Part shown: positions 8,055 to 16,690 of the stretch, piece by piece
How the letters are laid out: each line of letters begins with the position of its first letter
How positions within the stretch are numbered: the first letter of the stretch is position 1
Assembly: GCA_026707225.1 (NCBI GenBank)
Contig: JAPOXG010000018.1
Location: 1-34,113 of the forward strand
Source of the DNA: Chloroflexota bacterium
GTDB taxonomy: Bacteria; Chloroflexota; Anaerolineae; Aggregatilineales; Phototrophicaceae
DNA length: 34,113 nt
Reading direction: 5' to 3'
Made by a program: the position numbers and the translations under genes
The notes under the pieces: generated by a model
Told to the model about the DNA's origin: nothing
Seen by the model: only the letters and a program-made list of their open reading frames with translations
Database searches by the model: none

Positions 8055-9557
8055 TCAGTTGATAGTCGGCGGATGAATCAAGTCATATATCATGACCAAG
8101 ACGCCCAGCAGCAGCAGCAGCATGATGCCAATTTGATGCACTCGCGCTTCGGTCTTGGGAGCGACGGGCCTGCCGCGAAGCATTTCAACCAGGACGAAGA
8201 CGATCCGCCCGCCGTCAAGAGCCGGTATCGGCAGCAGGTTGCTTATGCCCAGGAAGATACTGATCAGGGCGATGAATTTGAGCATGATGCCGGGACCCTC
8301 CTGCAAGCTGCGCTGCAAGAATTCTCCACCGATCTTGCTAATCCCGATGATACTGATGGGGCGCGCGTCCCGGCCGCTAAGCGACCCATCGAGCAAGCGA
8401 CCTGGAATCGAGGCGATGAGCTTTAGGGTGTCCACCGTGGTGCGCGCGCTGTAGGAGATGGCGTCAGGTATGCTCTGCGGGATCAACTCATGTTTGAGCC
8501 CCGCGTTGGCAAATCGGGTGTGGTCTCGCAGACCAAACTGGGAACGAACACCCATTCCCAGCCGCCCTTCTGCTTCAGGCGGATTCACACGAGGCGTGAC
8601 GACCACAACAATGTCTTCAATTGAACCGTCTTCATGCTCTCGCCTAAGTGTGAGCGGCAGTTGCCTGCCTTCAAAATTTTTCGTGGCCTCCCGCAAGGTC
8701 TTGGCTGGGTTACCCGAAGGCGCAATCGGCAAATGATTGATTTGGCTAATGATGTCCCCAGCCTGAATGCCAGCCTGCGCTGCTGGCGATTCTTCCAGCA
8801 CGGTCATCACCTGCACGAAACCGGAGCGCCCGGAGAAATCCGCCATGACGCGCAGCTCGTATTCGTCGCCTGTTTCTTGGCGGATGAGCGAAAACTGAAT
8901 TGACTCGCCTTGATAGGCTTTCAGTTGCTCGTGAAAGTCTACAAAATCGGCGAAACGCTCTCCGTTGATCTTCTCGATGGCATCCCCTAGGTTCGCGTTC
9001 GTCCCATAAAAGAGGGAGCCGGGTGGAATCGCTACAATTTGACTTAATCCGCCAACTGGCAGGGAAAGCCCGATCAAGGCGACTGCAAAGAAAAGCATCA
9101 GCGCCATGAGAAAATTGGCGAAGGCGCCGGCAGCCATGAAGAAAATGCGACCCAAAGCAGGCGCTTCATTTACTGACATCATCTTGCGCTCGTCCACACC
9201 GCGCAGGCGCAGCATTTCGCGCTCGGATACCAGGCGAACCAGCCCCGAGCGCCGCCGCTCCAATGTGACTCGATCACGCTTTACCTTGTCCTCGCTGGCT
9301 GGACCAATCATGTCTTCGCCCAGTGGACGAACGAATCCGCCCAAGGGCAGAAGATTCAAGGTGAATTCCGTTTCACCGAGCATGAACAAGCGCCCAACGC
9401 GAGGCGGAAAGCCAATGCCAAACTCGAGTACATTGATGCCGACCAGCTTGGCGGCAATGTAATGGCCTAGCTCATGGATGATGACTGCCGGAATCAAAAC
9501 GAGCGCGAAAGCGGCTATGGCAAGCGCGATGTCATTTGTAGCGGCGTGAACCAGCAT
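8055..9557 (-). CDS. rseP: RseP-type site-2 zinc metalloprotease (M50)
   Basis: 500 residues from the ATG at 9557. This start was chosen because GGAGGG lies upstream, and because the upstream TTG start would place the predicted promoter inside the gene. Intramembrane zinc protease: HELGH at residues 28-32 in the first membrane helix gives two zinc-binding His and the catalytic Glu. The third ligand is D448 in NLLPIPALDGG near the C-terminus. Between them are a second membrane helix and two PDZ-like domains (about 180-330; GLSLPVGG..., AGIQAGDIISQINHLPI). This is the usual RseP/RasP plan, cutting anti-sigma factors or signal-peptide remnants. No rseA/rseB or dxr/cdsA neighbour is seen, unlike many bacteria. 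Translation is coupled to the HEAT gene downstream. Confidence 0.9.
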   Translation of the reverse strand: MLVHAATNDIALAIAAFALVLIPAVIIHELGHYIAAKLVGINVLEFGIGFPPRVGRLFMLGETEFTLNLLPLGGFVRPLGEDMIGPASEDKVKRDRVTLERRRSGLVRLVSEREMLRLRGVDERKMMSVNEAPALGRIFFMAAGAFANFLMALMLFFAVALIGLSLPVGGLSQIVAIPPGSLFYGTNANLGDAIEKINGERFADFVDFHEQLKAYQGESIQFSLIRQETGDEYELRVMADFSGRSGFVQVMTVLEESPAAQAGIQAGDIISQINHLPIAPSGNPAKTLREATKNFEGRQLPLTLRREHEDGSIEDIVVVVTPRVNPPEAEGRLGMGVRSQFGLRDHTRFANAGLKHELIPQSIPDAISYSARTTVDTLKLIASIPGRLLDGSLSGRDARPISIIGISKIGGEFLQRSLQEGPGIMLKFIALISIFLGISNLLPIPALDGGRIVFVLVEMLRGRPVAPKTEARVHQIGIMLLLLLGVLVMIYDLIHPPTIN

Positions 9558-9593
9558 TGATGACAGCCCTCCAAATGGATTCGATTCGCCTTC

Positions 9594-9623
9594 ATTATAC
9601 GTCCGAGTTGCGGAGAGACGCAA
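9594..9623 (-). promoter_or_regulatory. Promoter of the rseP-HEAT operon
   Basis: A perfect -10 TATAAT (minus strand, 9594-9599) with TTGCGT (9618-9623) 18 bases upstream. It lies about 37 bases upstream of the ATG at 9557 and between rseP and the preceding decarboxylase gene, so rseP need not depend on read-through. Confidence 0.5.
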
Positions 9624-9644
9624 GGAATGCTATTGGCGTTAGCC

Positions 9645-10634
9645 CTACGGCTTTAAGATATAGGCGCCGCAACCCACCGTTGATCGTAAGATCTCCAGCT
9701 CGCTCGAAAGCGCCTGCAGGCGCGCGACCACCGCATCGGCATCGGTGGAGGCGCAGATGCAATGGACATTGGGTCCGGCATCCAAGGTAAAACATACCTG
9801 CAAATGCTCTACCGTTCGCCAATGGCGCACTTCCTTCATAATCGCGAAGGAGAGCGGCGCCCAATAAAGCAGCGGGGGATCGCTCGTCATCATGACCGCA
9901 TGCATCAAGTTGCTGTCTTCCTCGACCACGCTTGCGAATTGTTCGAAGTCTCTGCGCATGATTGCCGACTTCACGGCGCCCATGCGGTCAGCTGCCGATC
10001 CTATGCGCGCTGGCTGCAAAACGCTGGAACCAGCCGTCTCGTGACCAGCGCTGGAACCCGTCCGCTTGTGCGCCCGGCTAACGATGGCGATGACATCAAT
10101 CAATTTCCAGTGGTCAGACGACGCAAACGTTTCCGCGAAGGATGTCTCATGAGAATGGCCCGCGTGCCATTCGACATATCCTGACGGGATCGAACGCGCC
10201 GCCGATCCTGAGCCCATCCGCGCTAATATGGAGAGCTCGCGCTCGGAAAGATTCAAGCCTAGCGCGGTGCCGGCAGCCATCGTTAAGGCGGCGAAGGCCG
10301 ACGCTGACGAAGCGATACCTGTCCCCATCGGGAAGTTATTCATCGAGCAGACGCGCGCGTAGCGCCTTGTCTTGAATCGCGCGCGCAGCATATCCAGATG
10401 ATTGCGGACGCGCTCAAGCGCTGAATCAGCTGCGAGCGCGCCATTGATGCGAAGCGTGTCCAGCCTCAGGCTGCGCTCCCAGGCGACCGTTGTCGTCGTA
10501 TGGAGGTCGGCCAGGTTCATGCTGATTGACGAGTTGGCGGGCAGCCGCAGGCGATGATCTCGGTTCCCCCAGTATTTGACGAAGGCGATATTAGAATGCG
10601 CTCTAGCGGTAGCCGACCGCGGGCCATCAGCCAT
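9645..10634 (-). CDS. Mevalonate (di)phosphate decarboxylase; probably mevalonate 5-phosphate decarboxylase
   Basis: 329 residues, GHMP-kinase fold. Family motifs: SNIAFVKYWGNRD (15-26), the LPANSSISMNL strand, the ATP-binding NFPMGTGIASSASAFAAL (100-117), GSGSAARS (141-148, Arg147 counterpart of the catalytic Arg) and LDAGPN (D285 counterpart of the catalytic Asp). The enzyme uses ATP to decarboxylate and dehydrate its substrate to an isopentenyl product. Diphosphomevalonate decarboxylases normally read KYWGK, and that Lys lies near the substrate diphosphate; here it is Asn24. This change, plus a neighbouring isopentenyl phosphate kinase and no phosphomevalonate kinase, suggests mevalonate 5-phosphate as substrate, as shown for Roseiflexus. 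It is divergent from the ubiA-mvk-ipk operon. No clear ribosome site precedes the ATG. Confidence 0.88.
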   Translation of the reverse strand: MADGPRSATARAHSNIAFVKYWGNRDHRLRLPANSSISMNLADLHTTTTVAWERSLRLDTLRINGALAADSALERVRNHLDMLRARFKTRRYARVCSMNNFPMGTGIASSASAFAALTMAAGTALGLNLSERELSILARMGSGSAARSIPSGYVEWHAGHSHETSFAETFASSDHWKLIDVIAIVSRAHKRTGSSAGHETAGSSVLQPARIGSAADRMGAVKSAIMRRDFEQFASVVEEDSNLMHAVMMTSDPPLLYWAPLSFAIMKEVRHWRTVEHLQVCFTLDAGPNVHCICASTDADAVVARLQALSSELEILRSTVGCGAYILKP

Positions 10635-10701
10635 ACGTTAGCGCCGATCTCAAACTGTGACTGAAGTTTTACTAGAATTGTGCGACAATATCACTAGACT
10701 T

Positions 10702-11619
10702 ATGGCTCTGTCCATTGCCAACCGGGCGGGGAACATTTTGGAAACCTTACGCAATCTGATCGAGACGATGCGGCCCAAGCAGTGGTCGAAGAATTTTCTC
10801 TTCGTCTTTCCCGCGATCGTGTTCAGCGGGCAACTTTTCGAGCTGGAATTGCTGGGCCGCGTGATCGTCTGTTGCGTTCTGCTCATCTTAAGCTCTGGCT
10901 GTGTTTACATCATCAATGATATAGCTGACATCGAATTGGACCGCGCGCATCCGCTCAAACGCCAGCGACCGATCGCTTCCGGCACACTCTCCCCGTCCGC
11001 GGCCAAGGCGGCGGTGGTAGCGCTTCTTCCGCTCCTTCTCCTGGCTGCGTATTATTTTGATGAGCGCCTTGCCTTGCTCGTCATCGTGTACTTCACAGTG
11101 CAGATTGCCTACTCGCATACCATAAAGCATATCGTGATATTGGATCTGCTGGTGGTGGCGGCGGGCTTTGTCTTGCGGCTACTCGCCGGTGGCATCGTCA
11201 TTGATGTCAGTTTGTCACCCTGGCTTTACGCGTCGGCCGGCATGCTGGCGCTCTTTCTAGTTATCGGAAAACGCCGCCAGGAACTGGCATCGCTCGGTGA
11301 CGACGCTGCGGCGACGCGGCGCGCATTTGCTCATTACAACCTCCCGCTGCTGGATGACATGCTGCGCATCGTGACCGCGGCGACGACTATCACTTATATC
11401 ATCTATACGGTCGAAGCGCCTACGATGGTTCGTGATGGGCAAAACCTCGGACTGATTACGGTTCCCTTCGTCATCTACGGTCTGTTTCGCTATCTATATC
11501 TGATTCATGTCGAAGAGCGCGGCGGGGCGCCCGACGAAGTTCTACTCAATGACCGTCCGCTGCAGGCTACCATTGGCTTGGCAGCCCTCGCCTACATCGT
11601 GATCTTGTATGTGTTCTAA
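10702..11619 (+). CDS. UbiA-superfamily prenyltransferase, decaprenyl-phosphate phosphoribosyltransferase-like
   Basis: 305 residues from the ATG at 10702; a GTG at 10657 would add 15 residues. Neither start has a clear ribosome site. An integral membrane enzyme with about eight or nine helices. The N-terminal MRPKQWSKN matches the RP(R/K)QWxKN signature of 5-phospho-alpha-D-ribose-1-diphosphate:decaprenyl-phosphate phosphoribosyltransferases (Rv3806c type). NDIADIELDRAHPLKRQRPIASG supplies the NDxxDxxxD aspartate motif and the phosphate-binding basic residues. A second acidic site (LLDDMLR) is also present. The product would be a polyprenyl-phosphate sugar for envelope glycan synthesis. Position upstream of mevalonate kinase (6-base gap) ties prenyl-phosphate use to prenyl supply. 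Other UbiA substrates cannot be excluded. Confidence 0.8.
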   Translation: MALSIANRAGNILETLRNLIETMRPKQWSKNFLFVFPAIVFSGQLFELELLGRVIVCCVLLILSSGCVYIINDIADIELDRAHPLKRQRPIASGTLSPSAAKAAVVALLPLLLLAAYYFDERLALLVIVYFTVQIAYSHTIKHIVILDLLVVAAGFVLRLLAGGIVIDVSLSPWLYASAGMLALFLVIGKRRQELASLGDDAAATRRAFAHYNLPLLDDMLRIVTAATTITYIIYTVEAPTMVRDGQNLGLITVPFVIYGLFRYLYLIHVEERGGAPDEVLLNDRPLQATIGLAALAYIVILYVF

Positions 11620-11625
11620 ATCTTC

Positions 11626-12585
11626 ATGAGCGCGCAGGCCAGCGCGCCGGGAAAAGCCATTCTTGCTGGCGAGCACGCGGTTGTTTATGGCAAGCCAGCG
11701 ATCGCGCTTCCCCTCTCCGGCATTCGAGCAAACGCGGCTTACCGCCCTACGGGGTCGCCCTTGACCCTCATCGCCGAAGATCTGGCGCGCCCGCCGCTAG
11801 TAATTGACACTGGCGATATTGTATCATCGGATCCACTGGCTCTGATGGCTGCTTTGACCATGCAGTATTTCGGCCTGGAAAGCCTCCAAGGCGAAATCCG
11901 AATACAGTCGGAAATACCGATCGCCAGCGGGCTCGGCAGCGGGGCCGCCGTGTCCGCCGCGATAGGACGCGCTATTGCCCAGCTGCACGGTACAGCCTTG
12001 CCTAATGCAGCCTTGAATCGGCTGGTGTTTGAGGTGGAAAAGCAGCATCATGGCACGCCGAGCGGCATTGACAATACGGTGGTCGTGTACGAATCGCCGG
12101 TATACTTTGAGATAGGTGGCGCGCCAGCCTTCCTTGAAATCGCTGACCCGCTTTTGGTGGTGGTGGCGGATAGCGGAATCGCCTCATTGACGCGAGACGC
12201 GGTCGCCGATGTACGTACGCTGGCTCGTTTGGCGCCAACCCAAACTGCGCGTGTATTCGAGGATATCGGCGCCATGGTCAATGAGGCCAGGCAGTGTATC
12301 GAACATGGCAATATAGCCAGGCTGGGCGAGTTGATGAGCGCAAACCATCGCTTGCTGCGGGCGCTTGATGTGTCCGCCGCGGAACTCGACAATCTAGTCG
12401 ACGCTGCAATAAACGCGGGGGCGCTGGGGGCGAAGCTTTCAGGAGGCGGGCGCGGTGGCAATATCATCGCCCTAGTGGATGAGGCGTCGGCGCCAGTGGT
12501 GAAGCAAGGTCTCATTGAAGCCGGCGCCACGCAAGTGATGCTCACAGTCGCAGGCCAAGGATCGCAAAATGACGATTCTGATTAA
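11626..12585 (+). CDS. mvk: Mevalonate kinase
   Basis: 319 residues, GHMP kinase. Motif 1 is SAPGKAILAGEHAVVYGKPA with Lys10. The ATP loop is PIASGLGSGAAVSAA (98-112). EKQHHGTPSGIDN (138-150) carries the Glu138/Asp149 pair expected at the Mg/catalytic site, and motif 3 is GAKLSGGGRGGN near the C-terminus. It makes mevalonate 5-phosphate from mevalonate and ATP in the cytoplasm. The HGTPSGID motif marks mevalonate kinase rather than phosphomevalonate or homoserine kinases. It starts 6 bases after the UbiA gene and overlaps the IPK gene by 17 bases, so the three are one operon. Confidence 0.93.
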   Translation: MSAQASAPGKAILAGEHAVVYGKPAIALPLSGIRANAAYRPTGSPLTLIAEDLARPPLVIDTGDIVSSDPLALMAALTMQYFGLESLQGEIRIQSEIPIASGLGSGAAVSAAIGRAIAQLHGTALPNAALNRLVFEVEKQHHGTPSGIDNTVVVYESPVYFEIGGAPAFLEIADPLLVVVADSGIASLTRDAVADVRTLARLAPTQTARVFEDIGAMVNEARQCIEHGNIARLGELMSANHRLLRALDVSAAELDNLVDAAINAGALGAKLSGGGRGGNIIALVDEASAPVVKQGLIEAGATQVMLTVAGQGSQNDDSD

Positions 12586-13360
12586 GCTCGGCGGATCGCT
12601 GATTACGGACAAGACCAAAGCCAAGACTTTTCGACCGGAAAGGGTGCGCCGAATCGCGAAGCAGGTCCTTCGCCTGCGCGATCATTCCCAAAGTATCCGC
12701 ATCATCATTGGACACGGAAGCGGTTCCTTTGGCCATTTCGAAGCGCGGAAATACCGGACGCTTGAAGGCGTGCGCACCGAGCGCGAACGTCAGGGCTTCG
12801 TTCAAGTTGGGGCGGTCGCCGCCGAACTAAGCCAATTGGTGTTAAATGAATTCCACGCCGCTGGCTCGCCAACGATGCGATTCCAGCCCTCATCTACCAT
12901 CGTCGCCAATGATAGGCGGATTCAGTCCTTCGACATCCGCGCGCTGAGCATGGCGCTCGACCGGCAACTGATACCGTTGATCCATGGCGATATCGCCCTT
13001 GACGAGAACATTGGCGGAACGATCATCTCAACCGAAGCCCTCTTTGCGCATCTGGTCGGAAAGCTGGGCGTTCAGCAGATCATTCTGCTAGGAGAGGCGC
13101 GCGGCGTGCTTGACCACAATGGAGAGCTTATTCCTCGAATCACGCCGAACTCGTTGGCAGACGTTCGTTCCGCGCTCGCCGGGTCTCACGGCGTGGATGT
13201 CACTGGCGGTATGCTGCAAAAGGTAGATTCGATGGTCGCCCTCGTGCGCGATCACCCGTCTCTTACCGTGGTAATCGCGGACGGAGGTCGCGACAATGTG
13301 CTGTTAGATCTGCTGATCCGCCGCCAATCGATTGGCACGCGAATCTGCGCGGACGCCTGA
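12569..13360 (+). CDS. ipk: Isopentenyl phosphate kinase
   Basis: 263 residues, amino-acid-kinase fold. The N-terminus ILIKLGGSLITDK gives the nucleotide-binding Lys and Gly-rich turn. GHGSGSFGH (48-56) matches the IPK signature, whose last His (H56) corresponds to the His that contacts the substrate phosphate in archaeal enzymes. IHGDIALDENIGGTIISTE and the late DVTGGM complete the family pattern. It converts isopentenyl phosphate to IPP with ATP, the last step of the archaeal-type alternative mevalonate route. AAGGA lies 7 bases before the ATG, inside the end of the mevalonate kinase gene. The stop is one base from that of the convergent solute-binding gene. Confidence 0.93.
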   Translation: MTILIKLGGSLITDKTKAKTFRPERVRRIAKQVLRLRDHSQSIRIIIGHGSGSFGHFEARKYRTLEGVRTERERQGFVQVGAVAAELSQLVLNEFHAAGSPTMRFQPSSTIVANDRRIQSFDIRALSMALDRQLIPLIHGDIALDENIGGTIISTEALFAHLVGKLGVQQIILLGEARGVLDHNGELIPRITPNSLADVRSALAGSHGVDVTGGMLQKVDSMVALVRDHPSLTVVIADGGRDNVLLDLLIRRQSIGTRICADA

Positions 13361-13361
13361 T

Positions 13362-15095
13362 TCAGCTTGCTGTGACCGCCACGTTGGACAGCAAGGGGTA
13401 TAGACCATAGGCGTCATATCGGAGACCGGCTACATCGGCGCTGACCGCTCGCAAGCGCGCCACCTCGCGGATCGGAAGCAGCAGCGCCTCTTTCATCAGC
13501 AGCGATTGGATCTCGTAATACTGCGTTCGACGCTGGGCTGGGTCCTGCTGTCGCGCGGCACTTGCGAGCGTGTCGTTCAAAACGGCGTGCTGGGCAAGCG
13601 CATAGGAATACGGGGAACGGTCGAGGAAGATGCGGCCGAGTATGCCCGGGTCTATTCCATAATTGGTAACGGGGAGCAAGTCAAATTCACGTGATTGGAT
13701 GAGAGCCCGGAGCTGTGATTCACCCGCCACTGGCTCCGTCGCCAACTCTACGCCAATCTGCCGCCATTGTTCTTTTAGCAGAGCCGCTACTTCCGGAAGC
13801 TGCCCCCACGGCGGAACCATCATCGTCAGAGAAAGCGGAACACCGTCCCGGTCGAGCAAGCCGTCGCCGTCTGTGTCGGCATAGCCGGCCGCCGACAGCG
13901 CCGCTTGCGCCTGAGCGAGATCAAATTCGTATTCGCCGATGAAGCCGGTATGGGCAAAGCCAGTGCTTTCGGACAAGGGCATCCAAGCGAGTGGCGATGT
14001 GTTGAAGAACACTCGGTCAATGATGGCGATCCGATTGGTCGCTAATAGAAGGCTAAGGCGAACGGCGCGATTATCGAGATGCTGACGGTTCGTGTTGAAG
14101 ACGAATTGCACGGACTGCCCGGGGATCTGCGTCGGGAGCAGCATCGCGCGGCTATTCCCGGACAAGAGTTGCGCCGCTTTGGGACTGACGTCATCAATCA
14201 CGTCTTGAGTGCGCCCCAAAAGCGAAACCAGATCAGCGCCGCTTTCGCCGATAATCGAAATCTCAATGCGTTCGATTTCCTCTCCTGTCAAGGGCTCATA
14301 AATGGCAGGATCGACCGAGTAGCCTTGGTATCGACTGAGGACGATGCGCTCACCCGGCAGATAATCCACTAGCATAAAAGGACCGGTCCCAGACTGATGA
14401 TACTGATAGCGCAATCTGTCGTATCGCTCGAGCGCCGCCGGGCTGGCGATGCCGAGATAGGGCTGCGCCAACCCGTCCAGAAGCGCGGCGTAGGGCTCAA
14501 ACAAGCGCAGACGAATCGTGTATTCGTCCAAGATTTCGAATTGCTGGAGCGGTCCGAATAATTCCCGCGCCAACGACGATCCCGATTCGGGATGAAAAAT
14601 GCGTTCAATATTGCGCGCGACCGATGCTGCCGTGAAAGCGCTGCCATCGTGGAAGGCCACATCTTGGCGCAAATGGAAGGTGTAAACGAGACCATCGCGC
14701 GATACTTGCCAGTCGCTGGCCAATCCAGGTATAAACTTGCGGCTCTCGCCGTCTCTATAGACTAATGTGTCGTATAATTGGCGGAAAATCATGCCGGCTT
14801 CCGGCAAGGCGCTGACGTGCGGATCCAGTATGGGGATATCCACTGTTATGGCGTAGCGCAGGCAGCGATGGTCAGCTTCACAAGGCATGGTAATCCCTGC
14901 CGCGCCGCAGCTCGCCAGTACCAGAATGCCATACATGCTAAAGAGAAAAGGCCTGAAAGCCCGCCATAACGCCGCCACGAACCATAATGCAGTCGCGTTG
15001 CTGGCGGATGTGTACCCGCCGAGCGCGCGCTGCGCCATAAGTCGGCCGCGTTTACGATTCGCATCTTGAGCCACAGAAACGTCGCGCAATGCCAC
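13362..15095 (-). CDS. ABC transporter solute-binding lipoprotein, family 5 (peptide/nickel type)
   Basis: 577 residues from a GTG at 15095 with AGGA about 7 bases upstream. A long N-terminal basic region precedes a hydrophobic segment ending in LASC, so the mature protein probably starts at Cys ~63. Family-5 features follow: the early LDPH, a QLYDTLVYRDGESRKFIPGLASDW stretch (about 110-135), FHLRQDVAFHDGSAFTA (about 147-163), the Y-Q-SGTGPF turn and a C-terminal L-P-I-REV region. Such proteins deliver peptides or similar solutes to an ABC permease. No permease or ATPase gene for this class is adjacent, so the partner lies elsewhere. A calcium-like loop DTDGDGLLDRDG occurs near residue 420, unusual for this family. 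Confidence 0.88.
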   Translation of the reverse strand: MALRDVSVAQDANRKRGRLMAQRALGGYTSASNATALWFVAALWRAFRPFLFSMYGILVLASCGAAGITMPCEADHRCLRYAITVDIPILDPHVSALPEAGMIFRQLYDTLVYRDGESRKFIPGLASDWQVSRDGLVYTFHLRQDVAFHDGSAFTAASVARNIERIFHPESGSSLARELFGPLQQFEILDEYTIRLRLFEPYAALLDGLAQPYLGIASPAALERYDRLRYQYHQSGTGPFMLVDYLPGERIVLSRYQGYSVDPAIYEPLTGEEIERIEISIIGESGADLVSLLGRTQDVIDDVSPKAAQLLSGNSRAMLLPTQIPGQSVQFVFNTNRQHLDNRAVRLSLLLATNRIAIIDRVFFNTSPLAWMPLSESTGFAHTGFIGEYEFDLAQAQAALSAAGYADTDGDGLLDRDGVPLSLTMMVPPWGQLPEVAALLKEQWRQIGVELATEPVAGESQLRALIQSREFDLLPVTNYGIDPGILGRIFLDRSPYSYALAQHAVLNDTLASAARQQDPAQRRTQYYEIQSLLMKEALLLPIREVARLRAVSADVAGLRYDAYGLYPLLSNVAVTAS

Positions 15096-15171
15096 TTTAC
15101 ATTCCTGCCAAGTTTCACTAGGTTAAATTATAGACGGTCGCAACAGCGTCTGGAAGAAAAGCGTCCAGTCA

Positions 15172-16083
15172 ATGCAGTCGGAAACCCGTGTCCAACCCGA
15201 TCCTGCGCAGGCAGATACCTATTCGTTTCTGCCCGTATGGCGCAATCTTGTCTTGCAACTAATCGTCTTGACTTCCGTCCTGCTGCTCATCGTCCTGGCC
15301 GGAGAGTTCATTCAGCCGCGCTTCGATCCGCGGATTGAGCGCGCGCTTTCATTTGCCCTCGCAGCCTTGCCTTTGCTACTATGGCTGTATGTTTCTGTGC
15401 TGCCAGAATCCCGCGTTGCTCGCCCACGGCGGCGATTGTTCGGCGTGGCAGTCGTCTCGGCTTTGACGGCTTCCGCCATCGGACTGCCCCTCGTGCAAGA
15501 ATTCTTCCGCGTTCAGGACTGGCTGCCGCTACAATCAGTATTCTCACGGATCCTCGGTTACACATTTACGGCAGGCTTCGTCGATGCTGGGCTGAAGTTC
15601 ATTGTGCTCCGCTACCTCATCTACCCGCAAGGTTTGCGCGTTCGCGGCGATGTCATCGCTTACGCATTTGCCGGCGCGCTTGGCTACAGCGTCTTTCTGA
15701 ACTTCGCTGTGGTTTGGCAGCTTGAACCCAATTGGAATATCGCGGCGATCTACCTGCTCTCAAATGTAACCGTTCAGTTGGCGTCCAGCATGTTCATCGC
15801 TTTGGGCATCATAGAATCGTACTTTTCCGATGCACATCCGTTGGTGCTGCCGATCAATGTCCTGGTCGCGGCGCTTTCGACTGGATTGATAACGGGCTTG
15901 GTCGGCGGCTTCCTGAGCGGGCCACTAAGCACAGCCGGAAACGCCGATCGGCCGCTCTTCGCATTCGCGTTGCTCGGCGCCTCGCTGGTGCTTGCCTTGG
16001 GCATTGTGTACTTTCTCTACAGCAATTCGGAGCGGCGTGAACGCGAAGCCTACGTGAGCCGGTGGAATCTCGATGGAATTTGA
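15172..16083 (+). CDS. Polytopic membrane protein, PrsW-like with degenerate active site
   Basis: 303 residues with about eight hydrophobic segments starting at residue 24. The central part (about 134-182) resembles PrsW intramembrane proteases: a helix written FVDAGLKFIVLRYLI where PrsW has the EExxK motif, then GDVIAYAFAGALGYSVFLNFAVV, which follows the DGxxYGxxxGLGFAxxEN pattern. The catalytic acids are replaced (EE by D138-A139; the Glu before Asn by L176), so proteolysis is doubtful. The likeness is from memory of the family and not aligned. The gene overlaps the next by 11 bases and both precede an exported protease, suggesting one envelope-related unit. Confidence 0.6.
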   Translation: MQSETRVQPDPAQADTYSFLPVWRNLVLQLIVLTSVLLLIVLAGEFIQPRFDPRIERALSFALAALPLLLWLYVSVLPESRVARPRRRLFGVAVVSALTASAIGLPLVQEFFRVQDWLPLQSVFSRILGYTFTAGFVDAGLKFIVLRYLIYPQGLRVRGDVIAYAFAGALGYSVFLNFAVVWQLEPNWNIAAIYLLSNVTVQLASSMFIALGIIESYFSDAHPLVLPINVLVAALSTGLITGLVGGFLSGPLSTAGNADRPLFAFALLGASLVLALGIVYFLYSNSERREREAYVSRWNLDGI

Positions 16084-16672
16084 AACCGGACGGACGCCCG
16101 CGATTCAGATCACCCCGCGTCAGCGTTGGTCAATCGCCATCACCTATTTTCTACTCGTCGCCGGTTTCGCTCTTGGGGTCAATCAGCGCGAATCGACGCT
16201 CAATCTGGCCAGCGATTACAGCAATCTTGAAGCGGGTATCAGCGCGAAATATCCGGCGCGCTGGCTGCTCGAAGAGACCGGATCATTCATTTTTCGCGTA
16301 AGAGATATGGCGCACCGCGGCTTCAATACAGTGATCGAAGTGAGCGCGGCGCCGGTCGGGCGCGATACCAGCGAGCGCAACATTTTCGATCTGTTGACGC
16401 TCCGGCGGTCCCAAGTCCTGACTGACTACGCTGTTCTGGGCTACGATAACTATCTTCTGGCCGACGACACGCTGGCGGTCTCGATGTCTTATTCATTCGT
16501 CGCGCGCGATTCCAGCCCATTCCTGGAAGGTGTTTCGTCAATAGTCAATGGCTTAGACATCCTGACGATTCGGCGGGGACAGGCGCTCGTGGTCTCTTTT
16601 CGCGCCGATGCGGACATCTATCAGCGCGAGTTGGAAACCTTGCGATGGTTTATTCAGCACCTAGAATTCTAA
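16073..16672 (+). CDS. Membrane-anchored protein of unknown function
   Basis: 199 residues. One hydrophobic segment (about 19-36, WSIAITYFLLVAGFALGV) near the N-terminus is followed by an extracytoplasmic domain of mixed strands: ISAKYPARWLLEETGSFIFRV, then VIEVSAAPVG and a closing WFIQHLEF helix. The YPxxW opening resembles small PsbP/DUF1795-like lipid- or wall-linked domains, but I cannot assign it firmly. It overlaps the PrsW-like gene by 11 bases and ends 18 bases before the protease gene, so the three are likely co-transcribed. Confidence 0.7.
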   Translation: MEFETGRTPAIQITPRQRWSIAITYFLLVAGFALGVNQRESTLNLASDYSNLEAGISAKYPARWLLEETGSFIFRVRDMAHRGFNTVIEVSAAPVGRDTSERNIFDLLTLRRSQVLTDYAVLGYDNYLLADDTLAVSMSYSFVARDSSPFLEGVSSIVNGLDILTIRRGQALVVSFRADADIYQRELETLRWFIQHLEF

Positions 16673-16690
16673 TGGTCTGCTGGAGTCAGC

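Noticed and set aside
9558..9623. RseP start at TTG 9623
   Set aside because: The TATAAT promoter lies within this extension and the ATG at 9557 has a GGAGGG site.
9645..10634. Calling the decarboxylase a standard diphosphomevalonate decarboxylase
   Set aside because: Catalytic Asp and Arg fit either enzyme, but the KYWGN change and IPK neighbour favour the monophosphate substrate; left as probable, not certain.
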